From Volvariella volvacea V23 (Eukaryota; Basidiomycota; Agaricomycetes; Agaricales; Pluteaceae), in the NCBI GenBank assembly GCA_000349905.1, contig KB722744.1, positions 552,436 through 578,841 of the forward strand: a stretch of DNA of 26,406 bases, in the 5' to 3' direction. This document shows, piece by piece, positions 20,601 through 26,406 of the stretch. Below the pieces are notes generated by a model that saw nothing but the letters and a program-made list of their open reading frames with translations, was not told where the DNA came from and did not search any database. The translations under genes and the position numbers were made by a program. Positions within the stretch are counted from its first letter, which is position 1, and every line of letters begins with the position of its first letter.

Positions 20601-21031
20601 ACGACCGGAAGATCAAGATTGTCATGATACCTCCCTCTGATACCTCCATGGGTGCAGGTATGGGTATGGGTATGGGCAATGGTGCCAGTGCAAGCGGAGG
20701 AATTTTCGATAACGTAAAAGAGCTGGGCAGTGGATGCTGCAATGGCCAGGGGTGTAACGGGTTTGATTCCACTTTGAATGGTGGCGGAGGGGGGAGGGAC
20801 CATAAGAGGCATTTTCATTGGCACTTTTGTTATGGCGAGGCGGGAGGGAGCTCACCGGGTGGAGTGAATGGTGGAGGTGTGGCTGCTGGAAGGGTGAAGG
20901 GTGGTGTGGGAGGTGGTGAGAAGGTTAAGGAGAGGAAGATGACGCCCAGGTTGAAGGAGCTGGAGGAGTTGAGGATGAAGTGTTTGAGTTATCCGAGTTG
21001 GGAGAGGTATTATATCCAGAGAGCTGATTGA
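17682..21031 (+). CDS. TPR-domain protein with large fungal N-terminal region, function unknown
   Basis: Exons: 17682-18227, 18312-19517, 19603-19730, 19824-19942, 20004-21031; 3027 nt, 1008 aa, phases consistent. Residues 60-260 form a helical, Leu-rich unit (LRYEQDIARLFSTHLHGLSL; HSLRLLPYYPALKQHLEAL) that I do not recognise. Residues 325-440 are charged and include EEEEEW. A Cys-rich patch CECGCSTDQLGEVC is near 450-465. Residues about 583-690 form a three-repeat TPR module (EMGNVAYRKGDYKTAIKFY, YQLNLAAAHLKL, YFRRARARRMLNRTREAIKD) of the Hsp90/Hsp70 co-chaperone type. The C-terminal third is Ser/Gly-rich with a few conserved-looking ends (RKIKIVMIPP; FHWHFCYG). Intron 1 (84 nt) is frame-neutral and stop-free, so a 28-residue insertion isoform is possible. 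The TPR suggests a scaffold or co-chaperone role; that is inference. Confidence 0.82.
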
Positions 21032-21227
21032 GTGGCGGAAGTGGTGGACGGATACGCGCATTATGGGACTGCAGTGTTGGGAATACCGCTTTTTTCTCTT
21101 TCGGATAGTTTCTGGTTCTACTAGATGATTCAAAGATCGTATCGTCGCATCGAGATTATGTTTGTAAAACTGTTTGTAGTTCATTAGGTTTGTTGCATTT
21201 GCACTATACCACGACTTAGCGAAATAG

Positions 21228-21233
21228 AATAAA
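21228..21233 (+). terminator. Polyadenylation signal-like AATAAA of the TPR gene
   Basis: AATAAA about 197 bases after the stop codon at 21031, in AT-rich sequence and before the repeat border at about 21343. It is consistent with the 3' end of the TPR transcript. Confidence 0.5.
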
Positions 21234-22294
21234 TGCATGCAGATTACTTTGGGTACATGGTTGAGTAAAGGACATTCCATGGGTTTAAAAAAGCTTAAGG
21301 AGTGACGAAACGAATGTAAGATATCATAACTAACCGAAAACCCTTCCTTCCCCTCTAATGCTGCTACCCATGATTTGTTGTGAATTGCCCTACTTTCCTG
21401 GGATATGCCAAGCCCGGATTAGAAAGTACAGCATTAAAATTGCCTCACTAGCCCTGCTTTGTCACTCAGGTTTGACAGTTGAGCTTGATGGTTGGTGATA
21501 CTGAGCAGTGTCTATGAATGCTTAGGAATAAGTGATTTCCTGATTAAAAGTGACTTTTTGAATTCATTAGGTTGCAATGCTTACTTATCATAGTGTAGTA
21601 CACAGAGAGGGAGATCCCACATTCAATACATGTTACTGAGGATCAACTGGATTGTAAGTCAATGAGATCTGATGACACTCCAAATATCTTGAGCTCGTGT
21701 GTATGGCATGCTGCCTATCAGAATCAATAATCATAATTTCAAGAATATAGTCAAACTCTACTTATTCTATAATGGCAGTCACTGCTCAACATTGGTTGCT
21801 CTGAACCATCTTAGGATATAATATCACTGCAATATCTGCAAAATCCATAGAATTGGAGGACACCATTTACTGACCTATAGAATTTCTGCGTTTGACATCT
21901 TGTGAGATCTTTGGTGCATTGAACATGCAGGATGGTTGCAATACAACTGAAAGCATTCATCTCACCTATGGATGAATGTTACAAGCAAAATAAAAAGTGG
22001 AGAGGCAAGGTCAGAGTGAATGGCATTACATCACCAGTATGTCCAAGTCCAGAAAACTATGTTCAAACTCCAATAATTTGAGCATGATGTCCACACACCC
22101 CATTTTCCTGAAAGGTGAATGCTGGACAATGTGGCAACATTTATTTTGAGATGAGGATAGGCTTGGAGGTATACAAGCACTGGTGCACTAGCTCACATTC
22201 TCCAATCTCTTCAATGACCAAGCCTCATCAAAGGGTTCTTGTTCTCTTCAGTTTTCTCTCATCTGACTGTTCTTAAATCAAAATAATTAGCATC

Positions 22295-22567
22295 TATCAC
22301 AAATCTAAGACTTACCCTTGTTTGTACTTGTTTAGAATAGGGGAGTCAAAGTGGGAGAGTCTTAGAAGTGACTGAAGAGCAGTAAGAGATGTTATTCAAT
22401 CTGAGGAGCAATGCCTCAGATGGTCCCACTTAAATACATTCTGGTAGAACCTTATTTCTAATACTGTATAGTACTTAGCTACTACTGCTGAGTTGATGCT
22501 GAGTACATAATCACATGTTACTCTGATCTGGATGCCAGTCCAGACCAGAGTGCATGTGGTGGATCAA
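22295..22567 (+). mobile_element. Truncated second copy of the 313-bp solo-LTR-like element
   Basis: It starts TATCACAAATCTAAGACTT like the minus strand of 1502-1814 and runs to GGTGGATCAA, where another LTR cuts it. It sits where the left arm has AGCATCCCAACTTG, inside the decarboxylase fragment, so this family inserted at two different places in the two arms. It holds a further 142-bp insertion (22329-22470). Confidence 0.7.
22329..22470. mobile_element. 142-bp insertion with GTACT target duplication
   Basis: Flanked by GTACT at 22324-22328 and 22471-22475. The left-arm copy of the host element has a single GTACT (TTTGTACTTAGCC on the minus strand near 1788), the empty site. The insert starts TGTTTAG and ends CTGTATA; it is too short to code. 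It may be a small non-autonomous element or an internally deleted LTR. Confidence 0.6.
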
Positions 22568-23410
22568 TGTTACGGGACAACTGACCAACAAGGGATCTTG
22601 TAGAAGAAGAGTCTTAGTGCTGGGATTGAGCGTACTCAGATGATGGTGGTATCAGTCTAAGAGACAGAATTGATTGATCTGGGGAGTGAAACCCAGAGAT
22701 ACAAGCCTTATATACATGAAGGTTGTATGTATATATTTGTTATTGTTTGTAGTGCATTGACTAATCGATCTACCAGCCTGATGAAAGTCATGTGACTACT
22801 TAGGGGCCCAATAGCTAAGTATAGTACCATGTACATAACTAGGAGTATTCTAGGATATTCTACAAGGTGCAACATATGATGTAAGTCATGATGTAATCAG
22901 AGATCTACCAAGAGTTCTAGAGTATTCTGGAACCAACTAATGAGGTCATAATAGATGATGACTAAAAGATGTCGATGAAAGGTATGGAATACAGTAAGCG
23001 CTTATACTAGCGCATTATGAGTAACTGCTCAAGGTGTCTAGCGACACTTGAGGGATAGCCTAAGGGTTAACTGCTCTGGGTGCTTAAGGCTTGACTAGCG
23101 CTTAAGGTAAGAGGGTGTCTATGAGATAGCCACTAGGCAGCAGTAATTCAGTATATCTAAGGCTTATAACCAGCGCTTAGAATACAAGAGTGTGAGGACA
23201 TATAGGAGTGTTACTACTAGGGCATATAATGTAACCTAGAAGGTGGTAGCCACTTATAATGTCCAAGGTAAGGTAGTTACTTGTGATATAAGGGCAACCA
23301 AGGTTAACAATAAGCACTAAGAAGGCATGAGGCACTAAAAAAGAAGGGATAATTGGATGTTGATGATATAATCATGCAACAAACATGACCAAACATGGAA
23401 AACCGTGACA
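22568..23410 (+). mobile_element. LTR family D (843 bp) without matching target duplication
   Basis: It starts TGTTACGG and ends CCGTGACA, complementary ends of LTR type. It has a TATATA box near 22709 and several AGCGCTTA motifs in its second half. The flanks differ: ATCAA on the left, TTTCC on the right. The left flank is the truncated 313-bp element and the right flank the decarboxylase fragment. The missing duplication suggests a recombinant LTR from two insertions rather than a simple solo LTR. Confidence 0.7.
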
Positions 23411-23539
23411 TTTCCAAGACCAGTCTGGATCCCAATGAGCCATTGTGGATATCTTGTCAAGAAGGAGTTAATTCTCAACCAATCAGAGGAGAGCTTGGTG
23501 CACCATTGTTGGGTCTCAAAAATGTGCCAAATGCATGCT
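23411..23539 (+). pseudogene. Second decayed oxalate decarboxylase 5' fragment
   Basis: Open over its whole length in one frame: SKTSLDPNEPLWISCQEG, then NSQPIRGELGAPLLG and KNVPNA. It is nearly identical to the left-arm fragment (627-760) but keeps the Trp codon (TGG) that is TGA there. It is cut exactly at the LTR end on the left (23410) and by the next LTR on the right (23540). No splice sites or later exons are present. Confidence 0.82.
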
Positions 23540-24302
23540 TGTTAGGGCTCATAAGAGCCCTTGACATTAACACCCAACATTTAGATGCCCACCAAGTGTC
23601 TACACACCAACAAGTGCTGATCAAACGTCTAACACCTCCATCCAGACGCCCACCAAGTGTCTTTTTTATCTCATTTTCCTTTTCTTTTTTCTTTTTTCCA
23701 CTATATCCTCTTTACTATATCTTCAATACATAATATGTATCACCCCATCCTCTTATTACACACTACCATTACCTACACACTTCTGCTCATCCATACCCTA
23801 CACCCTCATCCATGATACTCATTTCCATTTTACCCATCTCCACTTTTCATATATGGTATACCCTTTGTTTTTTATTGCATCTGATGATTCGATCTTGTTC
23901 TGGATGGACATGTGTTGAGTCAGAGGATCAATTATGACCTCATATAACTCCATCCACTTCCCACATTGACTGCGCATGACACAGGCTTATGCGTACATGC
24001 TGACCTAGCTTATGTGTCCCCTGGTCTGTGTGCTACACTCTTCACTCAGAACTCTCACTTTGTTAACTTTATTCTTACCCTCCCCCTACTTCTCTCCACC
24101 CAAGAGATTATATCCCTTTATTTATCTTTATTTATTTTTGAGTAGTATATATATCATACTGCTCTTGCCACTTATTCTCCAGCTTTAAAGATTCTTTGCT
24201 TGGGAATAGGTAAGCGACTATGAGCTAGCCTCTTCACTCACACCTTTTACTTATTACTCTTCACTTGGGAATAGAATCTGAGCATTTGCTTTCTCCCTGA
24301 CA
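23540..24302 (+). mobile_element. Solo LTR, family A copy 2 (763 bp), ATGCT target duplication
   Basis: It starts TGTTAGGG and ends CCCTGACA, with ATGCT at 23535-23539 and 24303-24307. It matches the split copy at 3603-5439 along its length, including the TATATATA box (24146) and AG/GTAAG donor-like site (24210). The left-arm fragment has the unoccupied site ATGCATGCTATTACT (minus strand, about 608-622). The copy is CpG-poor through transitions compared with copy 1. Confidence 0.92.
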
Positions 24303-24307
24303 ATGCT

Positions 24308-25328
24308 ATTACTTATGAAGGGCTGTATAGGACAAAACTATTGTCCACTGCATTTGCCTTAGCTAATCTTAGCTACACATGGATTTACATAGTGCAATAG
24401 CACCACCTGTTCTATAGTAGGGTTGCAATTGTATTTGAACTTAGGATAGTGGGCCATAGCAAAGCCTGGCATATCCAAGTCCAGGATTTTTTTGATACAA
24501 AATATACAGTGCTCAAGCCTTAAGAACTTCTTGAAGGGTCTTAAAGAGGTATTGAGAATATCAGAAAGTTGAAAATGTTAAAAAGACAGAAAACCAAAAG
24601 GCAGCTCAAAGTAATCAATAGACCCCCATTTAGATTCAAATATTAAATTAGAAAAAGCATATATATTATATTGATATCATGCAATATATTACAGTAAACT
24701 ACTGTAGTGATAAATCTATATTAACAATTGATGCTTGAATTATGAAATGTCCAAAAGTGCTGAAGTAGCTTATTTAAAATTAATTGGAGCAATAATTGGT
24801 AATAACTGAAACAATAGTTCATTATCATTTTGAAAATTTAGCCAATAACTTATTATCAGCTCCCCACATGCCAGTCAACAATGGAGGTTCAATTATTCTA
24901 AAAATTGGACTATGGTATATCTCAGTATAGTAAATAGCTTTTACAAAATTTTGGCTAATTTACTTCAGCCATTCTAATATAGCACTATCCTATCCTCCTC
25001 ATTCAGATACACCACTCCTGTCATTCATCAGTGACTAGTCTGTTGAAGAGCCAAGTGTCCAGCAATAATCCCTCTTATGCACTTGAGTTCTTGCTTATCT
25101 TGTAGATAATATAGACTTTGCTTAGCATATACATATTTAGTTTGAAGCAACTCAATGAGACCCTTGCATGTTTGCAACAAATTCTTGCACCTCATATTCC
25201 AATATGATCTAACTCTTTTGAGATTTGTAAAGTAATATTTCCAGATAATAAGCTTGATCTTCAAACTTTCAGCAAATTTGGTTCAGCTATTCCAGTCTGG
25301 CAGTATCTGTCCTTCGATTCACTCTAAG
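24308..25328. other. AT-rich, CpG-free intergenic or relic repeat DNA
   Basis: About 1 kb with a single CpG (about 25315) and many stops in all frames. A 78-residue minus-strand frame at 25028-25264 (ending KCIRGIIAGHLALQQ) reads more protein-like than its surroundings and may be a transposon relic, but I cannot name a family. Nothing else is supported. Confidence 0.35.
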
Positions 25329-26033
25329 ATGTTACAGCTGAAGCACCAAGGTGGCCTAGAGCTATCTACTATTAGTTTACCCTTTATTTGACACTTGTAG
25401 AAATTAAAATAAAGCTTACAGTCAGGGAGAACAACAAAGAATTGACTGAGATAGACTATGTGCTCCTCTTACTTAAGCCTATTGCAGTGTGAGACTTCAT
25501 TTAAGAAAAGTGACTATGAGCTTCTGAGAGCTCAATATACAAATAAAATAGATAGTCACCTCTCAGACCTTGTGAATTGAATGAGAAATAAAAGAGATAT
25601 CTACATTCAAAGTCAATATGCTATTATCCAATTCCACTCAGATTTCTTCAAAGTGAGAGGTGATCTCCTCTTATTTCAAGTCTAGTCACAGACTCAAAAA
25701 GACAAGAGGCCCTGGACCAACCTCAGTATAAGCTCTTTTTTGTATTCTATTAGAACACCCTTGGATACAAAACATGAAAAATATGGGTATCTCACTTATT
25801 TCTCATCTAATCCACAAGGTCTGAGAGATTGCCATCATCCATTCCATGTGTATATTAAGCTCCCAAAAGTTCATAGCCATATTTTCTGCTCATAAATAAA
25901 GTTTCACACTGCAACAGGCTTGAGTAAGAGGGGCATATAGTCTATCTCAATCAATTCTCTGTTGTTTTCCCCCATTGTGAGCTACCAATAGTAGATAGCT
26001 CCAGACCACCCTGCTGCTCTAATGCTACCTGAT
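25329..26033. repeat. Large imperfect palindrome (arms about 250-270 bp)
   Basis: The left arm at about 25329-25601 is matched by the reverse complement of about 25787-26033, with a spacer of about 185 bp. Shared blocks include GAGCTATCTACTATT, TTGCAGTGTGA and CTCAGACCTTGTG, in the same order on opposite strands. The left arm has about 40 extra bases (25380-25420). A transcript would fold into a long, mismatched double strand. No CpG is present in either arm. Confidence 0.8.
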
Positions 26034-26140
26034 ATTAGCTTCAAAAAATCACTAAAATATTTATATCTCAGTCATTTCCACTCCAATTTGGATTGGGTAA
26101 GCTGTGACCCCCACTCATTTTGTGAGTACTATGAGCTCAC

Positions 26141-26253
26141 AAAAGGTGAAAGGCAATTTCCCACACCATTCTAAAATGCAACCTGGTTATACTTATAGAA
26201 ATATTAACATGGATCACATTTTAAAATGGTGTGGTAGAGTGCCTTTTGCCTTC
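26141..26253. repeat. Small hairpin element, MITE-like
   Basis: Inverted arms at about 26141-26183 and 26212-26253 share the core CCACACCATT and TAAAATG, with outer ends AAAGGTGAAAGGCA and, on the complement, AAGGCAAAAGGCA. The loop is about 28 bp. The size fits a deleted MITE or a stem-loop; I saw no clear target duplication. Confidence 0.55.
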
Positions 26254-26406
26254 TGAATTAGAACTTTATACATAAAATAGATAGGACTTGCCTCTTACAC
26301 CTAAGGAATTGGTGCAGAATTGAGTGTTGTAGCTGTTACAAGTACTTATCTCTGTACTATTCTTTAGCAGGAGTAGATATAGCAAGGGTAGTTACTTGTG
26401 CACAGG

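Larger units (their letters stand above)
21343..24310 (+). repeat. Right arm of the dispersed inverted repeat, with later insertions
   Basis: From TTCCCCTCTAATG at about 21346 the plus strand matches the minus strand of the left arm (3495 downward). Blocks at 21343-21415, 21415-21706 and 21707-22294 are colinear, then two LTR-type insertions intervene, then the decarboxylase fragment at 23411-23539 resumes the homology. The left arm's 313-bp insertion and 1.3-kb segment are absent here. CpGs are rare in the old blocks. Mismatches between the arms are mostly transitions. The arms are inverted and about 18 kb apart, enclosing all four genes. Confidence 0.75.

Noticed and set aside
23395..23733. 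Open frame joining the decarboxylase fragment to LTR sequence
   Set aside because: The frame runs across an exact LTR boundary with a target duplication; the second half is LTR sequence translated by chance. Not a gene.
1..26406. CRISPR array, operon or bacterial mobile element
   Set aside because: No spaced direct repeats, genes have introns, and the gene families and LTRs are eukaryotic.

Overview
The window looks like a nuclear segment of a filamentous basidiomycete (Agaricomycetes; a Rhizoctonia/Ceratobasidiaceae-like genome is my guess from the style of the repeats, not something I could test). The reasons are intron-dense genes with GT-AG introns mostly of 41-111 bp, several micro-exons, TATA boxes, fungal protein families, and flanks full of LTR debris that has lost its CpG dinucleotides.

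Layout. Positions 1-315 carry the CpG-bearing edge of an unidentified coding-like segment. Positions 306-6177 are repeat territory: a CpG-free old repeat with a decayed fragment of an oxalate decarboxylase gene, a small solo LTR, and a CpG-rich solo LTR (3603-5439) that is split by a second solo LTR (4311-5401). The gene core is about 6178-21031 and holds four genes: a secreted bicupin oxalate decarboxylase (minus, 21 exons, one apparent frameshift), an SPX-domain PHO87/90/91-type phosphate transporter (minus, 15 exons, 1124 aa), a Maf-type nucleotide pyrophosphatase (plus, 6 exons) divergent from the transporter, and a large fungal protein of unknown function with a TPR module (plus, 5 exons, 1008 aa). 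From about 21343 to 24310 the left repeat returns in inverted orientation, with a second oxalate decarboxylase fragment and further LTR insertions. From 24308 to the end the DNA is AT-rich, nearly CpG-free and contains a large imperfect palindrome and a small hairpin element.

The genes do not form a pathway; each is an independent eukaryotic transcription unit. The story lies in the flanks. An inverted repeat about 18 kb apart brackets the gene core, and both arms contain the 5' end of a decayed paralogue of the intact decarboxylase gene between them. Target-site duplications and matching empty sites allow at least four insertions to be placed, and one LTR without a target-site duplication looks like a recombination junction. 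Two sister LTRs show the decay directly: all six CpGs in the first 60 bp of one are TpG or CpA in the other.
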